DNA of 11,123 bases. Origin: Haplosporangium gracile. Taxonomy: Eukaryota > Mortierellomycota > Mortierellomycetes > Mortierellales > Mortierellaceae. The position numbers were made by a program, and so were the translations under genes. The notes beneath the pieces were generated by a model. It was not told the origin of the DNA and searched no databases. It saw only the letters and a program-made list of their open reading frames with translations. The stretch lies in contig JAAAUF010001156.1 of NCBI GenBank assembly GCA_015499985.1, positions 1-11,123 of the forward strand, in the 5' to 3' direction. Below, in pieces: positions 1 through 8,280 of the stretch; the stretch's first letter is position 1; every line of letters starts with the position of its first letter.

Positions 1-232
1 TTCACCTTTCTTTGTTTTCTTGGTCCCCATTTGCCTCTATCTCTATCTCTCTGCACCTCTCCTCCTCTCCTCCTCTCCCTTCTCCTCTCCTTTCTCCTCC
101 TGCCTTCTCTTCTCGTCCTTTCCCTTCTTCCTTGCTTCTTCCTCCACTCCACTCCTGTCTCCGTCTCTCTTTCTCTTCCTCACCCTCCTTCAACCCTCCT
201 CCTCTTTTTTTGTCATTGCTCCTCCTCCTTGG

Positions 233-246
233 ACACACACACACAC
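233..246. repeat. (AC)7 microsatellite
   Basis: Seven perfect AC units lie inside the pyrimidine-rich leader region. It is a simple repeat with no sign of function. Confidence 0.9.
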
Positions 247-463
247 TCCTTTGTCCCTCTCTTCCTTCTCTTCTGTGTCCTCTTTTTCCCCTCCATCGGT
301 CGCCTGCTTCTCCGACCAGTGCACACCACCCCATCCCCATCCCTCTCACGCCTTCATTCAACAACATTTGCATTTCTCTTTTTCATTCCTGACGAACCCA
401 TTCATACCCTTTTTTCAGATACTCAATACCCTTTCCTCTAGCCATACCCCACAGCGCTCTGCT

Positions 464-484
464 TCTCTCTCTCTCTCTCTCTCT
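464..484. repeat. (TC)10 microsatellite
   Basis: Ten perfect TC units lie at the 3' end of the C/T-rich block upstream of the first gene. CT repeats are common in fungal promoters and can act as nucleosome-free or GAGA-type sites; that role here is inference. Confidence 0.9.
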
Positions 485-761
485 TTCACGTTCAACACCT
501 GATACTCAAAAGAGGGTTTGTTTGCTTGCCTACAACAGCACTACACAACACAACGCAACGACAGCAACAAAAAAAAGGGCGGCAAACACATACCCACGAC
601 ACCAAGTCTGTCTCTTTTTCATTTAAACTTACTCTTTAAAGCGTTCGTTAGTGTTGTATTTCTTGGAAATCCACTTTTGAACCCTGCCTTGCATAAACTC
701 ACCTCTCAGAAACACAACAACAGCACCTTCCTAACAACAAAGAACAACAACGTGGTGGCCC

Positions 762-3284
762 ATGGGAAACTCCAAGTCTCGCCAAGCCAATCCCGCTGGT
801 CAGATCCGCAAGCAAGCAAAACACGCCTCAAAGAATATCAACAACTCTAGCAAAAACAACCACAACAATCACAATAACGGCCCTTCAGCTCACGATGCCT
901 TATCCAGTCAACCCATCACCAATGACAGTGGACACTATTCTATCCATGGATCAACTGTAACCCCCGGGCTTCCCGGTGGCGCCTTCCACAACAACGTTTC
1001 TAGCCCCGGTCGATTAGACCAACAAAAGAAGGCGTCCGACTCAAGTCTCCGGCTTCAATACGGCTCCAGGGTCAAACGAGCCACCGTTCTTGGCCCAGGT
1101 CCTCCTCCAGACACAGATTACCCTATCAACAGCAGCAGCATCAGCAACGAGATAAAGACCAACTCACAGCGGCTCCGTAGCTCAGGACTGGCGCCCCGCA
1201 CAGCCACGGCCATGTCAACTGGAGAACTGAGCAGAGGACTCCCAGAGTTGAGCTATCAGCACCAGCAGCAGCAGCGGGAGAGTGAGCAGCAGCAGCACCA
1301 GCAGCAGCAACAGATGCGAGCGTCACCCATCTCGATGCGCCAATCACAAGGCCGAAATTCGGCTCTCGCTTCCCCATCGCCCGCCCAATACTCGACGTCC
1401 CTGAATTATCAGCCGCATACCCAGTACCACAGCCAGCCACACCAACAACAGCAGCAGCAGCGCATGTCCATGGCCTCGCCTGCACCCACCAATGGACACA
1501 GAGACGAGGAAAACAAGGGCAAACGGGGTCAGATGTCATCGGATTTCATAGACATTCCTCACCATCAGCGCCCTTCCTCCTTCCAGAACGGATACGGTCA
1601 CTATGGAGGACAGAGTCAACAACAATTGCAACAATCCAACAACTACTACCCTTCGCCACTCCAACACCAGCAACAGCCTATTAGGCAATCCAAGGCCGAC
1701 AGTCGGATACGAAGCGACTACAACAACTATGCCAACAATAACAACAACAATAGCAACACCGCCCCTCTCAACAACAATTACAACCCTAATACCCTGAACT
1801 ATAACACCGACAGCAGCAACCTCTATGTGACAGCCATGGAATCGGTGCCCCTGACAAAGACGGCGGATATGTTGGCGCAGGCAGGACCCTTGATTGAAAA
1901 CCCGATGCTGGCGGCGAATAAGGCACCGGCAGCGGACCAGGTCTTTGCTCGTCTTGTCAAACAATACCCCACTAACCCTCGTGAGACCGACAAGCGTGAA
2001 CGTATTTACCGCTGGCTGGACGATGTGGCGAATGCTCTGACGTTCAACCCGGACACTGATACCCCTGGCTGGGTGATCCATGTCACTCCTGACGAGCTCG
2101 ACCACCCCGATAGGTAAGCAAGGACGTTCATTCTCACTTTTTACGCGAGCGCTTGGCACTTTTTGCTCTTGTGCTTGCATTTTGTAATATTTTCCAACTT
2201 GCGCCTTTCCTTTGCCCTTGCTTTGCCCTCTTGCTCTTCTTGTCCTTTGTGTGCACTATGTCCTTTGTGTGTGTGTTTGTGTGTGCGTGTGGTGCATCGT
2301 TGAGAAATGCCCACTTAAGGACTCCTTGATTTTAGTGTGGGCGAAATAGCTTATTCTAACTGATCACTGATCACTAATCTTTTCGTTTATTTTTGGCTGT
2401 TGTAATAATGCATTTTACATAGCCCCTTCTACATGAACCGGATCACCTTTGAGCTCGACCTCATGGCGCCCGTCGGAAAGCCCTTCCGCAAGGTCATCGA
2501 TATTAATTGCTCCTCCGGCGAATGGGCCATGGTAACTACATTCTTCTTTTTTTTCTTTCTGCGGCTTTTTGAATTACGCAACAATGGACTCCTATCACTC
2601 ACATAAACCTTCTTTGTTGTTGCGGCATGATAATAATAGGATATGGCGATTAAACACCCGAGGACGATTGTGTATGCACTAGACCCGATGCTGGACGTGG
2701 CGCGGTTACCACAACGGATCCCCGACAATTGCAAGTTCAAGCTGCGGGATGTCAAGGACCAGGAAGGAGAATTCGATCTTGTTCATCAGCGGTTAGGAGC
2801 GTTCAGGACCCAGTTTATGGAATGGACGCCGCATTTCGCAGAACTGGGCAGGTTGACTCGACCGGGAGGGTGGATCCAATTGGCAGAGTCCAATGGGATG
2901 GTGGTCCGTGCTGGTGTGGAGTCCTTGAAGGTTAACCGGTGGGTTGAGACAGCGGCGTTGAGTTCTGGACTGAACCCTATGCAGATGGTCGAGGCCTTGA
3001 TGCCAACCATCTTAGGGGCTGGGTTGATCAACGTCGAATGTTATGAGTATGGTATTCCTATGGGCGAATGGGCGGGTCGGCGCGGCAACATTGCGATGCA
3101 GGCGTACCTCTCGATGGTCGAGTCTTTGCGAGAGGAGATTATTGAGATCAACCGGTTGGAGGAGGGAATCTTTGAGAAGACGATTGGGTTGATGGTTATG
3201 GAGTGCGCGGCTGAGAATGCGGAGCTGGTTATGAAGGTTATTTGCGCACAGAAGCCGCCGTTTTCTGATGATATTTGGCGGTAG
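762..3284 (+). CDS. SAM-methyltransferase-like protein with myristoylation-type start and Q/N-rich N-terminal half
   Basis: Exons 762-2113, 2423-2531 and 2640-3284 join in frame (phases 2 and 0) into 701 residues; the introns begin GTAAGC and GTAACT. The start is the first ATG in the window. The protein begins MGNSKSR, matching MGxxxS N-myristoylation, with K/R at 5, 7, 16, 17, 20 and 24. Residues about 30-360 are low complexity: Q-rich near 163-186 and 226-235, N-rich near 318-356. From about residue 430 a class I methyltransferase fold follows, of the type seen in fungal LaeA-like proteins: motif I region V475-M487, acidic D502 in ALDP, FDLVHQR at 532-538 and RPGGWIQLAE at 561-570. Motif I reads DINCSSG where active family members have D-x-G-C-G-x-G, so two glycines are replaced. 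Likely role: membrane-tethered methyltransferase or a non-catalytic relative; substrate unknown. A LaeA-type regulatory role cannot be claimed. Exon structure is well supported, activity is not. Confidence 0.85.
2265..2294. repeat. GT-rich tract in intron 1 of the methyltransferase-like gene
   Basis: An imperfect (GT)n run lies inside the first intron (2114-2422), after several CTTTG/CTTGC-type pyrimidine blocks. The intron also holds candidate branch sites (CTAAC near 2355, CACTAAT near 2375) before the CATAG acceptor at 2418-2422. Confidence 0.75.
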
Positions 3285-3291
3285 ATTTACC

Positions 3292-3309
3292 TTTTTTTTT
3301 TTTTTTTTT
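3292..3309 (+). repeat. T18 homopolymer in the 3' untranslated region
   Basis: Eighteen consecutive T begin eight bases after the stop codon of the methyltransferase-like gene. This is a simple tract, possibly part of the mRNA end-processing region. Confidence 0.9.
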
Positions 3310-3618
3310 ATATTCACGCACTCATTCCCTCTTCTACCCTTGTACTTTTACAAACAAACAAGCACCTATTTATTAATTAACATTAAACAACAAAAACGTG
3401 TCGATCTCCACCCTCATGTGTGCAAAGTATGTATCTCTTGTATATGTCTATATGTCTGTCGGCTCAAACCCCTCAAAGCCTCAAAGCCCAAAGTGTCCAT
3501 AAAAGTAGCGGATTAAATCAAATGGTCAGAGCACACATATTTCGTTTTTTGAGCAGTCGCCTTTCTTTCTTTTCTTTAAACTCAGCCCTTTGTGCTTTTC
3601 ATCCCTTTTCTTCATTTA

Positions 3619-3642
3619 CATTCATATTCATATTCACATTCA
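3619..3642 (+). repeat. Hexamer tandem repeat (YATTCA)4 in the leader of gene 2
   Basis: Four consecutive hexamers read CATTCA, TATTCA, TATTCA and CATTCA, with another CATTCA close by at 3664-3669, all within 75 bases upstream of the start codon at 3690. It may be a leader repeat or a protein-binding array; function is not shown. Confidence 0.75.
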
Positions 3643-3689
3643 CACATCCTTTTTTTTTTGTTACATTCACCTCAGGACACCCATACATC

Positions 3690-4504
3690 ATGTCGAACTC
3701 TACATGGCCAGAAATAGAAGTTTCTACCACCACAAACACAACCTCGAAGGCACCTGAGTGGAGTCTCCGGACAGAATCAGAACTCCATGTCGAACGACTC
3801 GGTAACAAACTACGCTTCGTTACATTCTAGTAAAAGAAGTGGTACTATTTCTAAATGTTTTGCCACTAACATTTCCTTGTGCCTTCTCTCCCCAAACTCC
3901 TCAACGTGTATGAACAAAATGTATGTATAGAGGCCAAGTTGGAAAGCATCAAGAAGAGGAACGATAGGACAAATAATAAGTCTGCAAGGCATCCACACCC
4001 AGGTACAAGCATCACCACCTTTGTTTTCATCAAACTCTTCCTCCCTTACTTCATCCGATTGCCCTCAATCGACTTGATATACTAACCGCCCATCATTTCT
4101 TAATCTCTGACACAGAGACACAACTCCAAATATTAGAAGAACCAGACGCGGAAGAAATTCAAGTAGGCCAGGAAGAAGCAGATGAAGGTCTATGGCTACT
4201 CTGGAACAATACCCAAAAGACAGTACTCTCGCCCTCAGAAGCAGGACGTCGCCTCACATCCACAGCATCGCAACCGTTGCTTTCTGGAAGCAGAAGTGGT
4301 GGTGGTGGCTCGGCATCGTATGGTAGCGACACGCGGACTCGGATACCTAGAGAGGACTTTGACAGCGATGGTGAAACTGATTCGGAAAACGAGGAGGAGG
4401 AGGATAGGTTGGAGCAAGCAAAAGCTCAGGCCAAGGATGTCGACGAGTACTTGGCCAAGAATCGCAACCGGCACTGTCGGACCACATGCTGCATCATCTC
4501 CTAG
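3690..4504 (+). CDS. Small coiled-coil/acidic protein with C-terminal CaaX box (CIIS), family not recognised
   Basis: Exons 3690-3801, 3931-4002 and 4116-4504, both junctions phase 1, join into 190 residues. The donors are GTAACA and GTACAA. The second intron has a perfect TACTAAC at 4080-4086, 30 bases before its CACAG acceptor. Residues about 26-50 (around ELHVERLEAKLESIKKRN) show heptad-like leucine spacing and probably form a coiled coil across the first junction. The middle part is Ser/Gly-rich (about 110-135). Residues 140-160 are strongly acidic. The last residues are TTCCIIS: C187-I-I-S is a CaaX prenylation box with X = Ser, favouring farnesylation, and C186 (perhaps C182) could be palmitoylated. 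The same five-residue end, CCIIS, occurs in yeast Ras2, but no G-box motif is present, so this is not a small GTPase. Likely a lipid-anchored adaptor or trafficking factor; function unknown. Continuous coiled coil and frame support the splicing. Confidence 0.8.
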
Positions 4505-4711
4505 ACACCCCCGTACAGATGTTATACTATATATGCACCTTCTTCTTTCTCAACATTGAAGCACGGACATAAAACAGCACAAGAAAAAGGAAAATATGTA
4601 TTGAGAATGAGAGAAACGCTATCCGCTAAAATTTCAATCACCTCCCTCCCCACCTTTCCCGTCTACTACGCGCACAACACCAAGAGCGCTTAATCCCTAC
4701 AAAAAATGGGA
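4505..4711. other. Convergent 3' spacer between genes 2 and 3
   Basis: This 207-base A/T-rich stretch separates the stop of the CaaX-protein gene (+) from the stop of the hydrolase gene (-). It must hold both mRNA 3' ends. No perfect AATAAA was seen in either orientation and no gene is supported. Confidence 0.6.
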
Positions 4712-6581
4712 TCAATTTTTACGGACAACGCCACTCACAATCCCTTCCAGGAAGGCCTTGATGGCCTCAAAGTACCCGGGTTTGAGACAAGTGTCATTAT
4801 GGGTTCCGTCAGAAAACTCGCGCCATACAGATTCACCGGTGGTGTCGAGAAGACGGTGCAACTCGTGCATATGTGCGGATGGGACGAGCTCGTCCTTGCG
4901 TCCTGAGAGAAACAAGACGGGCAAGCGGGTGATCTGCTGGATCATTCGTTCAGAGTCCCAGACTTGGTGGCAAAGGAAGACCACCTTGCTGATCATAGGG
5001 AGCACATGGGGGATCACCTTGGGCTAATTTTTTTTTTGTGATGATGAAAGATAGATACATTGGTTAGGTTAGTTTGTTAACAAAAGAGAGAAGCATGGGG
5101 AGAGGGTGTGGCGGAAATGAAAAAAAGGAATTCCTTTTCTATTCTCTTGGTAACTGAGACGCTTCCTTCTCTCTGACACGCCGAAATAAAGCAAGTCCTG
5201 AAACCAAGTAACGAACGTAGTTCCGATACCACACCTCCAGCAGATTTCGAGCAACAAAAGTTTATCTTCGCCATTAGAAAAAGATGAACCTTTGTTACCC
5301 ACAATCCGCCGGAGGTGTGGTACCCATACTACAAACAACCGCGACAAGAAATAAAGTCTCAACATTCTTGCACGCAGTACAGCGCGTGCGAGGACACTTA
5401 CAAGGCTAAGGAAGGTGTTTTCGATGATCAGTCCCGAGAACTTGTCCTCATTCCTGGCAACAATATCGATCGACACTGCACCTCCAATCGACTGACCGTA
5501 TGCGATCAACTTTGTTTCTGAAATCACTGGGTGCTTCTTGATAAAGTCCAGTGCCGTCTAGTGTAAATATAAAATTGGTCAGTAAATATCTTGATAATCC
5601 CTTCAATGCTGGCTCATATTAACGAAGGTCAGCAGCTTCTGAAAAATGTCCTTTAAAAGTACCTGGGCATCCAGACGAAGACCCTTTTCGGTGGGGCTGC
5701 CTTCACTCAATCCATACCTAGATGAACAAAAAGAAACATTTGATGCTACTGGTCAGCATGATATTCTTCAAAATAATCCCGCATGTACCATTCTTCGTGA
5801 CTGTGTTAAGCAATCATCTTTCTCTCATTGATAATGCGCCGTATAAAAAACTGCATCGATCGAATTACCCGCGGTAGGAGAGCATAAAGACATTGCAGCC
5901 AAACTCCTTGTAGAAGACATCGGCAATCGACAGACGATGACCCATGTTGCCTGCATTTGCCTAAATAATACAAAGATTACCCAACGGACAACAAGAAAAG
6001 TAAATAATTCCCGTTAGTATCCGCTTTTTTCTAAAAAAAAAAAAAAAAAAAAAAGTAATTGACTCAGCCAAAACAAGAAAAAGTAACATACGTGGAGGTA
6101 CAAGATGGTAGGTCTCTTGCGGGCGATATTGTCGTCGGGGTGCTTGATCAAGTAGGCCTTGATTTTCACCTTGTCGGGTGTCGTCAGAGTCAGGTCCTCG
6201 TAGGGTAAACCATATTGAGAGGGCTTGGCGACCTATTTGGCAATGAATGAACGTGCCACATTCACACATATACATACACAAATTACACAAGAATATACAA
6301 GTGACAGAGGAGAAAGAGATAGAAAAACGAGTAAAAAGAGCCTGTCAGCAAACAGGAAACGCAAAAAAAATGTGGGAAAGAATATGAACCAATTGGCAGA
6401 CATCTCTCACGAGAAAGCGTTTCGCAATTATCGGGCATACATGTTTCCTGGAGCCCTCTGGGAAGTTGGCCGGATATATGATTTCGCACTGGTAGTGGTA
6501 GAGAAGCGCACCTCCACTCAGCACAGCGACCGCTGCGGCTGCAATCGAATAGGAGAGGTACCAGGGCAGATAGGATGACAT
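4712..6581 (-). CDS. bem46: BEM46/ABHD13-type alpha/beta hydrolase, membrane-anchored
   Basis: Six exons on the minus strand: 6581-6441, 6232-6092, 5960-5869, 5717-5663, 5557-5402 and 5023-4712. They join without a frame break into 298 residues, the usual length of the family (about 300). Residues about 9-28 form one N-terminal hydrophobic segment (signal anchor). Family landmarks appear in order: LTLTTPD about 62-68, ILYLHANAGN spanning the exon 2/3 border, NVFMLSYRGYGLSEGSP around 117-134, the nucleophile elbow GQSIGG at 164-169 (Ser166), IIENTFLSL ending exon 5, the acid in GRKDE (Asp239) and the base in DGTHND (His270). The catalytic triad is therefore complete. Family members in fungi sit at the plasma membrane/ER periphery and are linked to polarity; the substrate is not established. 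Intron 2 has TACTAAC at 6019-6013. Intron 5 (5401-5024), with a perfect GTAAGT donor, is the longest and contains a large hairpin. The ATG at 6581 was chosen because the upstream frame is CT-repeat leader. Confidence 0.95.
5225..5324 (-). other. Long RNA-type hairpin inside intron 5 of the hydrolase gene
   Basis: Bases 5225-5268 and 5281-5324 are inverted complements with a 12-base loop (5269-5280). Paired by hand over 44 positions, 35 are Watson-Crick, including a perfect 12-base block (5227-5238 with 5311-5322). Of the nine others, seven are A/C on the plus strand and so become U.G pairs in the minus-strand transcript, which is the sense strand of the host intron; only two positions stay unpaired (5247/5302 and 5263/5286). 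Weaker pairing continues outward to about 5210/5339. There is no coding role, because the protein family is continuous across this intron. It could be a microRNA-like precursor, a splicing-control structure, or a decayed inverted-repeat element. Confidence 0.75.
6033..6054 (-). repeat. 22-base A/T homopolymer in intron 2 of the hydrolase gene
   Basis: Twenty-two consecutive A on the plus strand read as a T run in the sense transcript. It lies upstream of the TACTAAC branch site at 6019-6013 and the TTTAG acceptor. Confidence 0.9.
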
Positions 6582-7109
6582 GCCCACTTTAAGAAGTGTC
6601 TGTGTCGTTGCTGTTGTTGGGGGTGTCGAGAGTGAAGGCGAAGAATGAAGGCGTGTGGAAGCGAGCGAAGTTGTTCGTGCCCCTGGTAATGGCAAGAGGA
6701 CAGAGTAAAAAATAGCCGAGAGCGAGGGAATTAAGTGTGCCAAGGAACGGGTGTCGAGTGAGGATAGGAGAAGAAGAGAAGAAGAAAAGAAGAGAAGAAG
6801 AGAAGAGGCGAGTAGGGATGGAGAAAGAGAGAGAGGGAGGGGGGCGTGTGGGTTGACCGTTTGAATGAGAGTCCGAGAGAAACAGAAAAAAGAGAAAAGA
6901 GATGGACGACGGAGGCTTGAACGGAGGGAAGGAAGGAGGGAAGGACAAGGAAACATTCACACCCTTCCTTATTTCAATTCAAATGACTAAATTCATTTTA
7001 CGCAAGTTATATGGGATAAAGGCAAAGGTCTGGACAAGGAAGTCAGATCACGAATCCCGGATCACCATTCACTCACTCCATTCAACTTGCACAGAACACA
7101 CACATAGCC
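6582..7109. promoter_or_regulatory. Divergent promoter region shared by the hydrolase and TMEM70-like genes
   Basis: These 528 bases lie between two outward-facing start codons. From 6582 to about 6950 the plus strand is purine-rich (GAAGAGAAGA runs), that is CT-rich on the sense strand of the hydrolase gene, and that strand has no ATG for about 370 bases upstream of 6581. The right part (6951-7109) is A/T-richer with CATTCAC motifs and leads into the gene starting at 7110. It contains the hydrolase leader and both promoters; no other gene is supported. Confidence 0.65.
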
Positions 7110-8280
7110 ATGACAACACCCTGTCTCTCTCAACTGCGTCACACTCTCATTCGCTCCTCTGTTGGGCCAAGGACAGCTATCCGAGCCATTTCTTTCAGCG
7201 CCTCCTCCTACTCCAGAGCCAAGAACTCCTCCACCAACGTAGCAACTTCAACTTCAACAGCAGCAGGAGGTTCAGGCACCAGCCCATGGAAAAAGAAGAC
7301 AAACAACAACAGCAGCAGCCCCTATGTACCGCCTCCAAACTCGGTCTTGGCCTATGTCGGACCCTATGCTGCCTCACTGCGTCAATGCAAGAGTGTAGCC
7401 TTTGTGTTTGGTGCATGTGGTTGTATTGCTGTGCCCTCGACCCTCTTTCTCGGAAACACTGAGCATCTCTTGGCGATTATGGGTAATTACTTGTTATTTC
7501 TGCTTTAATCAATTGAAGGTGGTCAGCAAATATTGCGTGGACGAAAAATTTACGTGTGTAGGGTGGGAACCGAATCGAGAGATTGTAGGGTGAGGAATAG
7601 CTTTCTTTCTTGCGTATCTGTGCCACGTTAGCTATGGTTCGGAGGTAGGGAGTGTGATACGAGCCGAAGGAGGACGTTAAAAGAAAAAAATGATTCGTCA
7701 ACGTCCAGTTAGTTGGCTTTCGGAAATGAATATTGGTCAGCAGGATCAACGGCCAAGCTAGAGACCAACAAGTCGCGTGTACTAACATAGTCCTTCTATC
7801 AAATTCGTCTTTAACACCCCTTGATTAGCTGGAGTGGCGTCGTTGTCGCCCTCGATTCTTCTGCATGCACTGTTCCGCAACGAGGTGACCAAGATCCATG
7901 TCCAGGGCTCAGTCTCGACAAAGACAGCAGCCCCTGCAGTCACTGTGTCGACAAAGGACGCACTCAAGTTGACGTTCGAGAAACTCAACTGGCGCGGTGT
8001 GCCCCAACCATCCCAGGTCCCGTCGACTAATATCTTTGTTCAGTCGGAGACTGACAAGTCTATCACCTGGACTACAACCTCTGCTACCACCCCAGTCTCA
8101 GCAGCCAGGTCTGGTTCTCGCCAATCACCCAAGTTGCCTTCAACAGTAGTACAGGTTCCTAGGAAGGAGACGTATCGTGTGAACAAGCGGATGATGCTGA
8201 GCAACCCCAGTTTCTCGTTTGTGATGGATCAGATCGAGCACCAGTCTCGGCTCTCATACGGCAAGGGCGCTCAATCTTAA
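7110..8280 (+). CDS. TMEM70-like mitochondrial two-helix membrane protein
   Basis: Two exons, 7110-7482 and 7829-8280 (phase 1), give 274 residues. The 346-base intron has a GTAATT donor, a perfect TACTAAC at 7780-7786 and a TTAG acceptor 42 bases downstream. Residues 1-36 hold five Arg, one His and one Lys, no acidic residue and many Ser/Thr, a mitochondrial targeting sequence. A low-complexity Ser/Thr/Asn linker follows to about 70. Two hydrophobic helices (about 95-114 and 119-140) form a tight hairpin, the second crossing the exon border. After it come a basic patch and a tail with NPSFSFVMDQ near the end. This arrangement resembles the TMEM70/TMEM186-type family; TMEM70 assists ATP synthase and complex I assembly in the inner membrane. 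The match is by architecture and short motifs only, so the exact family member is uncertain. Residues about 190-235 form a Ser/Thr-rich insertion typical of fungal versions or of this lineage. Confidence 0.75.

Larger units (their letters stand above)
1..761 (+). promoter_or_regulatory. Pyrimidine-rich promoter/leader of the methyltransferase-like gene
   Basis: Bases 1 to about 500 are strongly C/T-rich on the plus strand, while bases 520-760 turn A/C-rich (CAACA-type) just before the start codon. Reading every line, there is no ATG anywhere in 1-761, so the start at 762 is the first in the window. A CT-rich block followed by an A-rich, ATG-free stretch is typical of fungal core promoters and 5' untranslated leaders. 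Open frames here have no ATG and are products of the low-complexity sequence. The transcription start cannot be placed from the sequence. Confidence 0.6.
3285..3689 (+). promoter_or_regulatory. Spacer: 3' end of gene 1 and promoter/leader of gene 2
   Basis: This 405-base spacer starts with the 3' untranslated region of the methyltransferase-like gene, including an 18-T run at 3292-3309. No perfect AATAAA was seen. It then becomes T/C-rich before the start of the CaaX-protein gene. It holds a doubled CCTCAAAG near 3473-3488 and a hexamer repeat just before the next start codon. I see no separate gene in it. Confidence 0.55.

Noticed and set aside
12..502. Overlapping plus-strand open frames in the C/T-rich leader
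   Set aside because: They contain no ATG and are Ser/Leu/Pro-only translations of pyrimidine repeats.
1536..2180. 214-residue open frame on the minus strand opposite exon 1 of the methyltransferase-like gene
   Set aside because: It is the reverse reading of CAG/AAC-rich repeats, with Val/Ile runs caused by that composition. No domain or splice context supports it.
762..3284. Calling the first gene laeA, a secondary-metabolism regulator
   Set aside because: Only the general methyltransferase fold is shared. The N-terminus and motif I differ, and no biosynthetic cluster is visible.
3802..3830. Alternative donor at 3830 for exon 1 of the CaaX-protein gene
   Set aside because: Joining it to the acceptor at 3930 creates an immediate stop (TA + A), whereas the donor at 3802 keeps the frame and continues the coiled coil.
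5069..5401. Extra coding exon in the last hydrolase intron
   Set aside because: The family sequence runs directly from ENTFLSL at the end of exon 5 to PKVIPHVLP at the start of exon 6, and the donor GTAAGT and acceptor TTTAG are strong.
6582..6956. Upstream extension of the hydrolase protein
   Set aside because: The frame stays open only because of CT-repeat sequence. The sense strand has no ATG between 6582 and about 6953, and the family begins at the hydrophobic anchor encoded from 6581.
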